From assembly GCA_020161855.1 (NCBI GenBank), contig JAIUNJ010000002.1, positions 434,001 to 498,000 of the forward strand: 64,000 bases of DNA, in the 5' to 3' direction. Below the pieces are notes generated by a model. That model was given only the letters and a program-made list of their open reading frames with translations, was not told where the DNA came from and searched no databases. Positions 9,411 through 20,145 of this stretch are shown piece by piece (the stretch's first letter is position 1; each line of letters opens with the position of its first letter). The position numbers and the translations under genes were made by a program. This stretch comes from Pseudomonadota bacterium (GTDB lineage: Bacteria > Pseudomonadota > Alphaproteobacteria > Rhizobiales > Aestuariivirgaceae).

Positions 9411-9806
9411 CTATCTGCTGCGTTCGATCTCGACACCGACGCTGCGGGCATTGGGGATGATATCCGGCTTCTCGACGCGGACACGGGCCGCCACCACGCG
9501 CTTGTCGCGCAGGCAGGCCTGGGCGATCTTCTCGCACAGTGTCTCGACCAGATTGACGTGGCCTTCGGCGATGATGGCCTCGACCTTCTTCACCACAATC
9601 TCGTAGGACACCACGTGACTGATATCGTCGTCGCCGGAGCCTTCCTTGACCGAGAGGTCGATGTTGACGGTGACGCGCTGCGGCTTAACCTTCTCGTGGT
9701 CATAGATGCCGATCAGGGCCATGAGTTCGAGATCGCGGACGAAGACATGGCGCAGCCGCGCGGCCGCACTCGCCACATGATGGCTGATCACAGGTTTCTT
9801 CGTCAT
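9411..9806 (-). CDS. folB: Dihydroneopterin aldolase
   Basis: Folate-pathway enzyme converting 7,8-dihydroneopterin to 6-hydroxymethyl-dihydropterin and glycolaldehyde. The 131-residue protein shows the FolB core: FVRDLELMALIGIYDHEK near residues 20-38, and a C-terminal VRVEKPDIIPNARSVGVEIERSR stretch containing the conserved Lys-Pro. The start overlaps the stop of the SDR gene by 4 nt (ATGA). Pairing with a pteridine-reductase-like SDR supports the folate assignment. It converges with the RTX gene, leaving only 17 bp between the two stops. Confidence 0.92.
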   Translation of the reverse strand: MTKKPVISHHVASAAARLRHVFVRDLELMALIGIYDHEKVKPQRVTVNIDLSVKEGSGDDDISHVVSYEIVVKKVEAIIAEGHVNLVETLCEKIAQACLRDKRVVAARVRVEKPDIIPNARSVGVEIERSR

Positions 9807-10558
9807 TCCTTGACCTCGACCACATCCGCCGTCTGCCAGACGAGATGCTGGCCGCCATCGAGCGCGATCATCTGCCCGGTGAGCGCACCCTGCGAGAGTA
9901 TGAATTTTGCCGCCTCGGAGATTTCCCGGGGCGACGTGCCCCGGCCCAGAAGCGTCAGCCGCGCCTGCTTCTGGAATTCCGCCTCATCCATGCGGACGGA
10001 GGGCAGCGCCGGGCCGGGCCCGATGGCATTGACCCGGATACGCGGCGCCAAGGCCTGGGCCAGCGTGCGGGTGGCCGTCCACAGGCCCGACTTGGACATG
10101 GTATAAGAGAAGAAGCGCGGATTGAGCTTCCAGACGCGCTGGTCGACGATATTGATGATGTTGCCGGTGCGATCGGCGGGCAGTTGCCGGGCGAAGGCCT
10201 GCGACAGCATCACGGGTGCGCGCAGGTTCGTGTCGAGGTGATGGTCCCAGCTCTCCAGCGTGATGCCGCCGACATCATCCGGCTCGAACACCGAGGCATT
10301 GTTGATGAGCACGGTGACCGGCCCCAGCGCCTTGACGGCCGCGGCCATCAGGCGCTCCGGGGCAGCGGGATCGGCAAGATGGGCCTGCACGATGGCGGCC
10401 TGCCTGCCCTTGCCGCGCACAAGCCCCGCAACCTCCTCGGCCTCGGCCTGCGAGGCGTTGTAGTGGATGATGATGTCGTTGCCAGCCTCGGCAAGATCAA
10501 GCGCCAGTTGCCGGCCGATGCGCCGCGCCGCCCCGGTGATGAGGATGGTTTCGGTCAC
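9803..10558 (-). CDS. Pteridine-reductase-like short-chain dehydrogenase (FolM type)
   Basis: A 251-residue classical SDR. The nucleotide-binding motif is TGAARRIG, which fits the TGX3RXG variant typical of pteridine reductases (PTR1/FolM) rather than the usual TGxxxGxG. The catalytic Tyr and Lys lie in YTMSKSG, and INNASVF provides the structural NNA motif. The likely role is NADPH-dependent reduction of dihydromonapterin or dihydrofolate, supported by overlap with folB. General SDR assignment is secure; pteridine specificity is inferred from the motif and neighbourhood. It follows the cupin gene after 3 bp. Confidence 0.82.
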   Translation of the reverse strand: MTETILITGAARRIGRQLALDLAEAGNDIIIHYNASQAEAEEVAGLVRGKGRQAAIVQAHLADPAAPERLMAAAVKALGPVTVLINNASVFEPDDVGGITLESWDHHLDTNLRAPVMLSQAFARQLPADRTGNIINIVDQRVWKLNPRFFSYTMSKSGLWTATRTLAQALAPRIRVNAIGPGPALPSVRMDEAEFQKQARLTLLGRGTSPREISEAAKFILSQGALTGQMIALDGGQHLVWQTADVVEVKE

Positions 10559-10561
10559 CGT

Positions 10562-10930
10562 TCAGCCCTTCGGCAGCAGGATGACATAGTGCTTGCGCAC
10601 CTTCTTCACGGTTTCCCAGGTGCCCTTGAAACCGGCGGGGATGATGAAGCCATCGCCCTTCTTGAAGCGGTGTCCCTTCTTCTTGCCTTCCTCGGTGAGG
10701 ATCACCTCGCCCGAGATGATGTGGCAGAATTCCCATTCATCATAGGCACATTTGACCTTGCCCGGCGTCGACTCCCAGATGCCGCAATAAAGGCGGCTAT
10801 CCTCGCCGAGCCAGTGGTTCCAGGTGGTCTGCACATATTTGCCCTTGATCAGCTTGGCGGGATCGGGGCTGGTCTTCTCGGGCTTGGGCGCGCCCTTGCC
10901 CTTGGTGCGCATCAGGAACGGTTCAGGCAT
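10562..10930 (-). CDS. Cupin domain protein (DUF861/EutQ-like)
   Basis: A 122-residue single-domain cupin. The two cupin motifs are visible as WEFCHIISGEVILTEEG and KKGDGFIIPAGFKGTWET, and the fold resembles Cupin_3 (DUF861). Substrate and function are unknown; such proteins often modulate sugar- or amino-acid-derived metabolites. I chose the ATG at 10930, which gives MPEPFLMRTKGKGAPKPEK; the frame is open to 11050, but that part overlaps the CCA gene extensively. It overlaps the end of the CCA nucleotidyltransferase gene by 8 nt. Confidence 0.8.
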   Translation of the reverse strand: MPEPFLMRTKGKGAPKPEKTSPDPAKLIKGKYVQTTWNHWLGEDSRLYCGIWESTPGKVKCAYDEWEFCHIISGEVILTEEGKKKGHRFKKGDGFIIPAGFKGTWETVKKVRKHYVILLPKG

Positions 10931-12134
10931 GGTCTTTCCCCTGTGTCTTGGCGCGGGCGAGGAGATCGCCGCGCGATGGCTTGAAGGAACTGGCGATCCA
11001 CCAGTCCTCGAGTGAGCGAAGCATTTCACCCATGGCCGGACCCGGCGCAAGGCCAGTTGCGATGAGATCGGCGCCCGTCACGGGAAATTGCGGCGCGGCC
11101 CAGCGCCCGGGCAGGCGCAGCAGCGAACGCCATTGCGGATCGGCAAGGCTGGCGCGCGAGCGGGCCCAGGCAAGATGCACGGCATCGCGAAAGGCCGCCG
11201 GCCCCAGCGCATAGAGCAGCTGCCTGCGCTCATCGGGACGCAGCGCCGGCGAGAGCGGCGGGGCTTCGGCGAGCGCCCTGAGGCGCTTCGCTTCATCCTT
11301 CGAGAGGCGCAGGCGCTGCTGCAAATCATCAGATGGTGCTGCCAGCACATGAAGCCTCAGCATGGCATCTGCCGGCAGGCGCTTGAGCACGCGCCACTCC
11401 GGCTGGAAGGGCAGCACCATGGCGAGGATCTTCGCCTCGGCCATGGCCTTCAAGGTTTCGACGGCACGCGGCGCCACCAGCAGTTTCAGAAGCTCCTGGC
11501 GGATGCGCTCGACCGACAGCGAAGCAAGGCCCTTGCGCAGCCGCTTACAGGCCGCAAGCCCCGCCTGATCAAGCGCGCCACGCCCATAGGCGGCATGAAA
11601 ACGGAAGAAGCGGAGAATGCGCAGATAGTCTTCGCGAATGCGCCCGGCGGGCGAACCGACGAAACTCACACGATGATTCACGCAAGCCGCGTAACCATCT
11701 GTAAAATCATATATTTTCCCGGCCGCGTCACAGAACATGGCGTTCATGGTGAAGTCGCGGCGGAAGGCATCTTTACGCCAGTCGGCGGTGAAGGCCACGG
11801 TGGCCCGCCTGCCATCGGTGCTGACATCGCGGCGCAGCGTCGTCACCTCAAAGGGCCCGCCCTGCACCACGACGGTGACGGTGCCATGATCGATGCCCGT
11901 CGGGTGAACAGAGAAGCCCTGCCGTGCGGCCCGCGCCGACACCTGCTCCGGCAGCAGCGTCGTTGCGAGATCGATGTCGGCGATGGGCTGGCCGAGTATG
12001 GCGTTGCGGATGGCACCACCGGCAACGCGCGTCTCGCCGCCGTCCCCGTTGAGCAGGCGGAGCAGCGCGCGCAGGCGCGGCTCCCTGAGCCAGGCCCGCT
12101 GGCCCGCCTTCAATGTCAGGTCACGGCGCGGCAT
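10923..12134 (-). CDS. cca: CCA tRNA nucleotidyltransferase / poly(A) polymerase family
   Basis: Adds or repairs the 3' CCA of tRNAs. The 403-residue protein opens with the class II nucleotidyltransferase head: GG motif VAGGAIRN near 38-44 and the metal-binding DxD at Asp53/Asp55 (IADIDLAT). RRDFTMNAM at 125-133 and RIREDYLRILRFFRFHA follow, both hallmarks of class II CCA-adding enzymes. The C-terminal half is a helical tRNA-binding region. An HD domain, as in E. coli Cca, is not seen. It overlaps the NUDIX gene by 14 nt. CCA addition versus poly(A) synthesis is hard to separate by sequence, but this is the usual alphaproteobacterial CCA gene context. Confidence 0.9.
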   Translation of the reverse strand: MPRRDLTLKAGQRAWLREPRLRALLRLLNGDGGETRVAGGAIRNAILGQPIADIDLATTLLPEQVSARAARQGFSVHPTGIDHGTVTVVVQGGPFEVTTLRRDVSTDGRRATVAFTADWRKDAFRRDFTMNAMFCDAAGKIYDFTDGYAACVNHRVSFVGSPAGRIREDYLRILRFFRFHAAYGRGALDQAGLAACKRLRKGLASLSVERIRQELLKLLVAPRAVETLKAMAEAKILAMVLPFQPEWRVLKRLPADAMLRLHVLAAPSDDLQQRLRLSKDEAKRLRALAEAPPLSPALRPDERRQLLYALGPAAFRDAVHLAWARSRASLADPQWRSLLRLPGRWAAPQFPVTGADLIATGLAPGPAMGEMLRSLEDWWIASSFKPSRGDLLARAKTQGKDHA

Positions 12135-12747
12135 GGAGCCTGTCGTCCAGGTTCTTGATCATGCCCGCCGTGGCGCCCCAGATGTAGCGCCCGTGATAGG
12201 GATAGGCATAATAGTGCCGCGTCAGTCCCTGCCATTCGCGCGCATGGGTTTCGCGGTTGGCGGCCTGCATCAGGAAATCAAAGGGTACCTCGAAGACATC
12301 ATCCACCTCGCCTGCCCGCGGCGTGAGCGCAAAGCCATCGCGCACCAGCGCCACGACGGGCGTCACCACATAGCCCGTGACCGTGAGGTAGCCATCGAGA
12401 TAGCCCAGCGGCTCGACGAAACCGGGCAGCAATCCCGTTTCCTCCTCGGCCTCGCGCAGGGCCGCCTGCAGGGCTGTTTCGCCGTCGTCGCAGCGGCCAC
12501 CCGGGAACGCGATCTGGCCCGCATGCTTCGACAGGCCGGCGTGGCGCTGGGTGAGCAGCATGCTCAGCGCATCGCCACGATGCACGATGGGCACGAGCAC
12601 GGCGGCGGGCTTCGGCTTCACCCCTTCGGGGATCATGCGTGCCTTGACGTTCATGTCGTCGTCGCTGTGGTTCCAGGTGGCGGGTGCCGCCTGCAGGAGG
12701 CGCGACGGCGCCAGCGCGCGCAGGGCGCCTTCGGTGAAGACCGTCAT
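12121..12747 (-). CDS. NUDIX hydrolase, CoA pyrophosphatase type
   Basis: A 208-residue hydrolase. The Nudix box GRCDDGETALQAALREAEEE is intact and is preceded by LLTQRHAGLSKHAGQIAFPGG, which matches the CoA-diphosphatase (UPF0035) signature, so hydrolysis of CoA or acyl-CoA to phosphopantetheine and 3',5'-ADP is likely. The start ATG at 12747 overlaps the DUF1285 gene stop by 4 nt; an upstream extension to 12816 lies inside that gene and is not preferred. Same operon as cca. Confidence 0.85.
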   Translation of the reverse strand: MTVFTEGALRALAPSRLLQAAPATWNHSDDDMNVKARMIPEGVKPKPAAVLVPIVHRGDALSMLLTQRHAGLSKHAGQIAFPGGRCDDGETALQAALREAEEETGLLPGFVEPLGYLDGYLTVTGYVVTPVVALVRDGFALTPRAGEVDDVFEVPFDFLMQAANRETHAREWQGLTRHYYAYPYHGRYIWGATAGMIKNLDDRLHAAP

Positions 12748-13322
12748 GCGACGAGGCCGATCTCGTCGGCGCGCTGCATGGGAAAGAAGACGCCCGAGGA
12801 CCAGACACCGAACCATTCGCCCTCGGTGCGGCCCGCCGCCACGAGATCATAGAAGAGCGAGCGCACGACAAGCGCTTCCAGGTTGGCGCGGACAAGCACA
12901 TAGGGCTTGAGGCCGCCGGTGCCCTGCTCCTCGGCGAAGCGCAGGGGATGGGCCTCGTTCACGATGATGTCATCGTCGCAATTTGTCTCGAATGAGATCA
13001 CCTGCGCGCGGCCCTCGCCCGCAACCTTCATGCGGATGGCGGTGAAGGGTGCATCGTCGACACGGATGCCGCATTTCTCCACCGGCGTGACCAGGAAGTA
13101 CTTGTCGCCATCCTTGCGCAAAACCCGCGAAAACAGCGTGTAAAGCGGCTTCCGGCCAATGGGCGAGTTCATGTAGAACCAGGTGCCGTCGGCTGCGATC
13201 CGCATGTCGATGTCGCCGCAGAAGGGCGGATTCCACAGATGCACCGGCGGCAGCGCTTTGGCGTCGGCCACCGCTTCCTTAAAACCCTGTAAGGGATTGC
13301 TTGCATCCCGGCTTGCAGCCAT
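12744..13322 (-). CDS. DUF1285 domain protein
   Basis: A 192-residue conserved protein of unknown function matching DUF1285, recognised by the PPVHLWNPPFCGDIDMRI and GTWFYMNSPIGRKPLYTLFSRVLRKDGDKYFLVTPVEK segments. It has no membrane segment. In alphaproteobacteria this gene regularly heads a DUF1285-NUDIX-cca operon divergent from moxR, as here. Two adjacent ATG codons (13325 and 13322) are possible starts; the open frame continues to 13508, but that part overlaps the divergent promoter region. Confidence 0.85.
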   Translation of the reverse strand: MAASRDASNPLQGFKEAVADAKALPPVHLWNPPFCGDIDMRIAADGTWFYMNSPIGRKPLYTLFSRVLRKDGDKYFLVTPVEKCGIRVDDAPFTAIRMKVAGEGRAQVISFETNCDDDIIVNEAHPLRFAEEQGTGGLKPYVLVRANLEALVVRSLFYDLVAAGRTEGEWFGVWSSGVFFPMQRADEIGLVA

Positions 13323-13440
13323 CATCAAACCCTGAACAGAGTCGCTGTCCGGATGCCTCTTTCGCGCCACTTTGCGGCCCGAGAAGATATCCGGAGAGCG
13401 ACTTTTTCCGAATTGTTCCGTAACCAGCATAGTGGACCCC

Positions 13441-14438
<998 letters not shown>

Positions 14439-14439
<1 letters not shown>

Positions 14440-15335
14440 TGCCCACGGCCTCTGCCCAGGCCCATGTTCTCACCCAGAAGGCGGAGGGCCTCGGACAGGC
14501 CCTGCCGCCGCTGCTGGTGCGCGCCGAAAAGATCGCGGCAACCGTGATCCTCGGCGTTCATGGCCGCCGGGTGGCAGGCCCTGGCGAGACCTTCTGGCAG
14601 TACCGGCCCTATGGCTTCGGCGACTCCACGCAGCGCATCGACTGGCACCGCTCGGCCCGCTCCGACCAGGTGTTCATCCGCGAGAATGAATGGGAGTCGG
14701 CCAACACGTTATGGCTCTGGGCCAATGGCGGCGCACGGATGCGTTTCCGTTCGCATCTGGCACAGGAGACCAAGCGCGACCGGGCGCAGGTGGTGGCGCT
14801 GGCTCTGGCCAGCCTTTCAGCACGCGCCCATGAGCGCGTCGGCGGACTGGGAGCGCCGCGCGGCGCAGGCTATGGCCGCATCGCGCTGCTTCGCCTTGCC
14901 GAATGGATGGCAGCCGAAAGGCCTGACGGCCTGCCCAAGGCGACGCCCATGCAGCGGCGCTCGGCGGCCGTGCTGATTTCCGATTTCCTGGAACCGATCG
15001 AAGAGATCCGGGCCAGCATTTCCGCCATTGCGCAGGCCGGGGTGCGCGGCCACCTCGTGCAGATTGCCGATCCGGCAGAGGAAACCCTGCCCTATGAAGG
15101 GCGTATCGAATTCCTTGGAATGGATAATCCTTCCAAATACTTGGCACGGAAAACCGAGACTTTGCGCGAAGACTATACGCGGGCCTATCAGGCGCAGCGC
15201 GAAGCCGTGCGGCAACTGGCGCGCGGGCTTGGCTGGTCCTTCAGCCTGCACCGCACGGATGCCACCCCGGCGGAAATCCTGCTGCCGCTCCACCTCCTTG
15301 TCAGTGGCGCCGCCGAGCGGGGTGGACGGGCATGA
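14439..15335 (+). CDS. DUF58 domain protein
   Basis: A 298-residue protein of the DUF58 (vWA-like) family that partners MoxR ATPases. The family core GPGETFWQYRPYGFGDSTQRIDW and a following RSDQVFIRENEWE are present near residues 47-87. It lacks the N-terminal membrane segments of longer DUF58 proteins, so it is probably cytoplasmic or recruited to the membrane by the next two gene products. It overlaps moxR by 1 nt and the DUF4159 gene by 4 nt. Confidence 0.88.
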
Positions 15336-18085
15336 TGCCATTGCTGCAATCGATCGGCTTCGGCACACCGGTGGCGTTGCTGGCGCTTCTCGCGTTGCCG
15401 CTGATCTGGTGGCTGCTGCGCTTCACGCCGCCCAAGCCCAAGGCGCTGGCCTTTCCGCCGATCCGCATTCTTCTCGGTCTGCCGCGCCAGGAAGAGACCC
15501 CGGACAAGACGCCGTGGTGGCTGCTGCTGCTTCGGCTGGCGCTCGCCGCCCTCGTCATCTTCGTGGTGGCGCAGCCTTTCCATCAGCCACCGGGCACTGG
15601 CAGCCTGCCAGGCGGCACGCGGCTGGTGATCGTGGACGATGGCTGGGCCTCGGCCTCGCACTGGAGCGAGCGCCGGCAGAGCCTGATCGAGGTTCTCGAA
15701 GACGCACAGGCGCGCGGCGACAGCGTGATGCTGGCGACAACAGCGCCCAGCGCTCGCGTGCAGGACTACGCACCCGTTGCAGCACGTTCCGCCCTCGACC
15801 GCGCCCGCTCGCTGCGGCCATCGCCTCTCACCACCGACCGCAACGGCCTGCTGAACCGGCTGAAGGCGGCCAATCTTGAATCACCCGCCAGTATCATCTG
15901 GCTCAGCGACGGCCTGCAATCGGGATCGGCGGAGAGCTTTGCCGAAGGCCTGAGGGCTTACGCGCCTTCGGCCACGCTCCGTGTGCTGGCACCGTCACGC
16001 GCCGCCCTGCCGCTGGCCCTCGGCCCCGCGCGGCTTGAAGGCCAGGACGTGACCGTCGACGTGCTGCGGCCGGAAGGTCAGCCTGCCGCTACGGCCACCG
16101 TCGCCGTGCGGGCCACCAATGGCCGCATCCTGACGGAAGTGCCCGTGACTTTCACGACGGCGGCCGCTGCCAAGGCGCGGATCAGCCTGCCGACGGCGCT
16201 GCGCAATGAAATCCAGGCCGTGACTCTCAGCGGCGAAACCCATGCCGGTGCCAAGCAGCTTTTCGACGACCGCTGGCGCAAGCGCACCATTGCGCTGATG
16301 ACGGCGGAATCGGTTGAAGTGGCGCAGCCCCTGCTCTCACCGCTGCATTATGTGTCGCGCGGCCTTGAACCCTTTGCCGAACTTTATGAGCCGCAGACAC
16401 CATCAGACCTTTCGAGCCTGATCGATGCCGGGCTTTCCATGCTGGTGCTGGCGGATGTGGGCCAAGTCCCTGACGATGTGGCGCCAAAGGTTGCCGACTG
16501 GGTCGAGAAGGGCGGCATCCTTCTGCGCTTCGCCGGACCACATGTGGCCGCCGCGCATGATGACCTGATGCCGGTGACACTGCGTGAAGGTGACCGCACG
16601 CTGGGCAGCGCCCTGTCGTGGGAAACGCCGCAGGGCCTGCAGCCCTTCCCCGAGACCTCGCCCTTTGCCGGACTCACAACCGATCCGCGCGTGACCGTGT
16701 CGCGGCAGGTGCTGGCCGAGCCCGATGCTGACTTGCCGGAACGCACCTGGGCAAGCCTTTCAGATGGCACGCCGCTGGTGACCGCCCGCAAGGAAGGCAA
16801 GGGGCTCATCGTGCTCTTCCATGTGACCTCCAACGCCAACTGGTCGAACCTGCCGCTCTCAGGCCTCTTCCTGCAGATGCTGCAGCGGATCGCGGGCCTC
16901 GATCCGGCCCAGGCCGTGACCACGCAGGCCGATCCCGCCGCCGGCTATGCGCCGCGCCTCGTCATGACGGGCGAAGGCGATCTCGTCTCGCCGGACGGCA
17001 CGGCCAAATCCATCCCGACTGTGGGCTTCGACAGCGCCACGCCAACGGCCGCCACGCCACCCGGGCTCTATGCCAGGGGCGGCGACGAGCGCGCCCTCAA
17101 CCTGGCGCTCACGCCCGCCGATCTCACACCATTCGCCGCCAGCCTTTCGGGAACAAGCGTCTCCTCCTACGAGCCGCAGGCCAAGACATCACTGGTGCCC
17201 TATGTCGCCATGGGTGCTGTGCTGCTCTTCCTGCTCGATTGCCTCGCCACGGTGTTCCTCGGTGGTGGGCTGGCTCGCTTGCGCAATGCCCCGGCTGTGA
17301 TCCTTGCGGCACTGCTGGTGCTGCCCCTCTTGCCGCAGGATGCGCGCGCGCAGCAGACGCAGGCCGACGACATGCAGGCGGCGCTTTCGCCGCGGCTGGC
17401 CTATGTGCGCACCGGCGACGACGAGATCGACCGCACCAGTGCCGAAGGGCTCAAGGGCCTGAGCCTCATTCTCTCCGATCGCACGTCGGCGGCACTGGCC
17501 GAGCCCATGGGCGTCAATGTCGACAGTGACGAACTGGTCTTTTATCCGCTGCTCTACTGGCCGGTGCGCGAGGACGCACAAAGCCTGAGCGAAGCGACGC
17601 GGACCAAGGTGTCACAATACATGAAGAATGGCGGCACCATCTTCTTCGACTTGCGCGATGGCGGCATCGATTTCAACAGCGGCGCCGGCGCTGCGCTCCG
17701 CCGCATCCTCGACAAGGTGGATGTGCCGCCGCTGGAGCCCGTGCCCGACAACCACGTGCTGACCCGCACCTTCTACCTGCTCACAAGTTTTCCGGGCCGC
17801 TATGAAGGCGCGCCGCTCTGGGTCGAATCCGGCCTTGGTGAAGTGACCGCCAACCCCGGCACGGCGGATGGCGTCTCCTCCGTCATCATCGGCGGCAATG
17901 ACTACGCCGCGGCCTGGGCCCTCGATGACAATGGCCAGCCGCTCTATGCCGTGGTGCCCGGCAGCGACCGCCAGCGCGAGTTCGCCTTCCGCACCGGCAT
18001 CAACATCGTGATGTATGCGCTGACCGGCAACTATAAGGCTGACCAGGTGCATGTGCCTGCGCTGCTCGAAAGGCTGGGGCAATGA
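15332..18085 (+). CDS. BatA-like / DUF4159 membrane protein
   Basis: A 917-residue protein. An N-terminal BatA-type region carries two membrane segments (about 8-28 and 62-82), then a vWA-like periplasmic or cytoplasmic domain (LVIVDDGWASASHW, IIWLSDGLQSG). Another membrane region at about 617-665 precedes a C-terminal DUF4159 domain (from about 684, RLAYVRTGDDEID...). It resembles the aerotolerance (Bat) proteins found with MoxR and DUF58; the biochemical role is unknown. Overlaps by 4 nt on both sides tie it into the operon. Confidence 0.85.
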   Translation: MMPLLQSIGFGTPVALLALLALPLIWWLLRFTPPKPKALAFPPIRILLGLPRQEETPDKTPWWLLLLRLALAALVIFVVAQPFHQPPGTGSLPGGTRLVIVDDGWASASHWSERRQSLIEVLEDAQARGDSVMLATTAPSARVQDYAPVAARSALDRARSLRPSPLTTDRNGLLNRLKAANLESPASIIWLSDGLQSGSAESFAEGLRAYAPSATLRVLAPSRAALPLALGPARLEGQDVTVDVLRPEGQPAATATVAVRATNGRILTEVPVTFTTAAAAKARISLPTALRNEIQAVTLSGETHAGAKQLFDDRWRKRTIALMTAESVEVAQPLLSPLHYVSRGLEPFAELYEPQTPSDLSSLIDAGLSMLVLADVGQVPDDVAPKVADWVEKGGILLRFAGPHVAAAHDDLMPVTLREGDRTLGSALSWETPQGLQPFPETSPFAGLTTDPRVTVSRQVLAEPDADLPERTWASLSDGTPLVTARKEGKGLIVLFHVTSNANWSNLPLSGLFLQMLQRIAGLDPAQAVTTQADPAAGYAPRLVMTGEGDLVSPDGTAKSIPTVGFDSATPTAATPPGLYARGGDERALNLALTPADLTPFAASLSGTSVSSYEPQAKTSLVPYVAMGAVLLFLLDCLATVFLGGGLARLRNAPAVILAALLVLPLLPQDARAQQTQADDMQAALSPRLAYVRTGDDEIDRTSAEGLKGLSLILSDRTSAALAEPMGVNVDSDELVFYPLLYWPVREDAQSLSEATRTKVSQYMKNGGTIFFDLRDGGIDFNSGAGAALRRILDKVDVPPLEPVPDNHVLTRTFYLLTSFPGRYEGAPLWVESGLGEVTANPGTADGVSSVIIGGNDYAAAWALDDNGQPLYAVVPGSDRQREFAFRTGINIVMYALTGNYKADQVHVPALLERLGQ

Positions 18086-20145
18086 ACGGCTGGACACTCT
18101 CCTTCCTGCCGCTGGTGCCCCTGTGGCTGCTGTGGACTGCGACTGCGATCGGCGTCATCGCTGTTGCCGCCATGCTGCGGGCCCGGATGCGCGGCGCAGG
18201 TCTGCGCGGCCTCGGGCTTCTGCTGCTCCTCGCAGTCCTCGCCAATCCGCAACTGAGCCAGGAAGAGCGGCAGTATCTTCCGGATGTGGTCGCCGTCATC
18301 CTGGATGAAAGCGAGAGCCAGGCCATCGCTGACCGCCGCAGCCAAACAGAGCTTGCTTTCAATGAGTTGCGGGCCAGACTTGAGGCCTTGGGTGATGTTG
18401 ATATCCGGGTCGGGCGCACGGTCCAGGGGACGACGCCCGATACCGATGGCACCCGCGTCTTCACCGCGCTTTCGCGCATCATGGCCGACATTCCGCCCGA
18501 GCGTTTCGGTGGCGCCTTCCTGATCAGCGACGGCCAGATCCATGACGTGCCGGCAGGCGATGCACTGGCTGATCTCGCAGGGCCCATCCACACACTGCTC
18601 TCCGGGCACCGCAATGAAATCGACCGGCGCGTGGCGATCACCCGCTCACCGCGCTTCGCCATCACCGGGCAGGAACAGACGGTGTCCTTCAAGGTGGAGG
18701 AGACGCCTGCGGGCACGGCCCCCATCGACGTGACAATCCGGCTGCCCAACGGCGATGAACGGCAGATTTCGGTGATGCCCAACAGCGAAGAGAGCATCAA
18801 CGTCACGCTCGACCGAGCCGGGCAGAACATCATCGAGATCGCAGCGGCTGCACGCGAGGGCGAGATCACCCTTTCCAACAACCGCGCGCTTGCCACCATC
18901 CAGGGTATCCGCGACAGGCTGCGCGTGCTTCTTGTTTCGGGCGAGCCGCACCCGGGCGAACGCACATGGCGCAATCTTCTCAAGGCCGATGCCGCCGTCG
19001 ACCTCGTGCATTTCACCATTCTGCGGCCACCGGAGAAGCAGGACGGCACGCCGACCCGCGAGCTCTCGCTCATTGCCTTCCCCACACGCGAACTCTTCAT
19101 CGACAAGATCAACGAATTCGATCTCGTGATCTTCGACCGCTACCGCCGCCAGACCGTGTTGCCGGACTCCTATCTCGCCAATGTCGCCGACTATGTGCGC
19201 CGAGGTGGTGCGGTGTTGATTTCCTCGGGCCCCGACTATGCCGACGAAGAGGGCCTGGCGGGCACACCGCTCATCGATGTGCTCGCCGCCTCACCGACAG
19301 GCAGCATCACCGAGACGCCGTTCAAGCCGCAGCTCACAGACCTGGGCAAGCGCCATCCGGTGACGCGCAATCTCCCCGGCGAAAACAATGGCTCACCCTC
19401 ATGGGGCCGCTGGTTCCGCCTGATCGACACCGATGTGCAGAACGGCGGCACCGCCCTGATGCAGGGACCGGATGGCAAGCCGCTGCTGGTGCTGGCCCAT
19501 GCCGGCGAGGGCCGGGTGGCGCAGTTCCTGTCCGATCAGGGCTGGCTCTGGGCCCGGGGCTATGAAGGCGGTGGTCCGCAGGTGGAGCTTCTGCGCCGCA
19601 TCGCCCATTGGCTCATGAAGGAACCAGATCTTGAGGAAGAAGCCTTGCTGGCGCGCCAGCAGGGCAACAGCCTGCTGGTCGAACGCCGCACGCTTGCCGA
19701 TACGGCGCAGCCGGTCGAGATCACCGCCCCATCCGGCGAGAAGCGCAGCGTGACACTGCAGGCCGCCGGCCCCGGCATCTTCTCGGCCACGGTTCCGGCC
19801 AGCGAAACCGGCCTCTACGCGCTGGCCAACGGCGACAAGCAGGCCTTCGCCATTTTCGGCCAGGCGGACAGCAAGGAAGCCTCGGACGTGCGCGCCACAG
19901 CAGCTCTTGTGCAGCCTGTGGCCGAGGTCACGCGCGGCGGCATCGGCTGGATCGAAGATGGCTTGCCGCGCATCACCACGGTCCGCCAGGGCAGCCTTTC
20001 CGCCGGAAGCGGCTGGATGGGCGTCACCAGCAACGAGCAATTCCGCGTGACGGCCGTGCGCGAAACGCCGCTGTTCTCGACGCTGGCCAGCCTTGCCCTG
20101 CTGCTCACAGCACTCAGCCTGATGTGGTACCGTGAAGGCCGCTGA
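18082..20145 (+). CDS. Large membrane-anchored protein of the moxR operon (glutamine-amidotransferase-like core)
   Basis: A 687-residue protein with two N-terminal membrane segments (about 12-35 and 40-58), a long soluble region and one C-terminal segment (about 660-682) followed by a short basic tail. The soluble part contains a class I glutamine-amidotransferase-like fold (VLLVSGEPHPGERTWRNLL, LVIFDRYRRQTVLPDSYLANVADYVRRGGAVLISSGPDY) of the type found in this operon in alphaproteobacteria; no catalytic Cys is evident, so enzyme activity is not claimed. It ends 32 nt inside the convergent GNAT gene. Confidence 0.8.
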   Translation: MNGWTLSFLPLVPLWLLWTATAIGVIAVAAMLRARMRGAGLRGLGLLLLLAVLANPQLSQEERQYLPDVVAVILDESESQAIADRRSQTELAFNELRARLEALGDVDIRVGRTVQGTTPDTDGTRVFTALSRIMADIPPERFGGAFLISDGQIHDVPAGDALADLAGPIHTLLSGHRNEIDRRVAITRSPRFAITGQEQTVSFKVEETPAGTAPIDVTIRLPNGDERQISVMPNSEESINVTLDRAGQNIIEIAAAAREGEITLSNNRALATIQGIRDRLRVLLVSGEPHPGERTWRNLLKADAAVDLVHFTILRPPEKQDGTPTRELSLIAFPTRELFIDKINEFDLVIFDRYRRQTVLPDSYLANVADYVRRGGAVLISSGPDYADEEGLAGTPLIDVLAASPTGSITETPFKPQLTDLGKRHPVTRNLPGENNGSPSWGRWFRLIDTDVQNGGTALMQGPDGKPLLVLAHAGEGRVAQFLSDQGWLWARGYEGGGPQVELLRRIAHWLMKEPDLEEEALLARQQGNSLLVERRTLADTAQPVEITAPSGEKRSVTLQAAGPGIFSATVPASETGLYALANGDKQAFAIFGQADSKEASDVRATAALVQPVAEVTRGGIGWIEDGLPRITTVRQGSLSAGSGWMGVTSNEQFRVTAVRETPLFSTLASLALLLTALSLMWYREGR

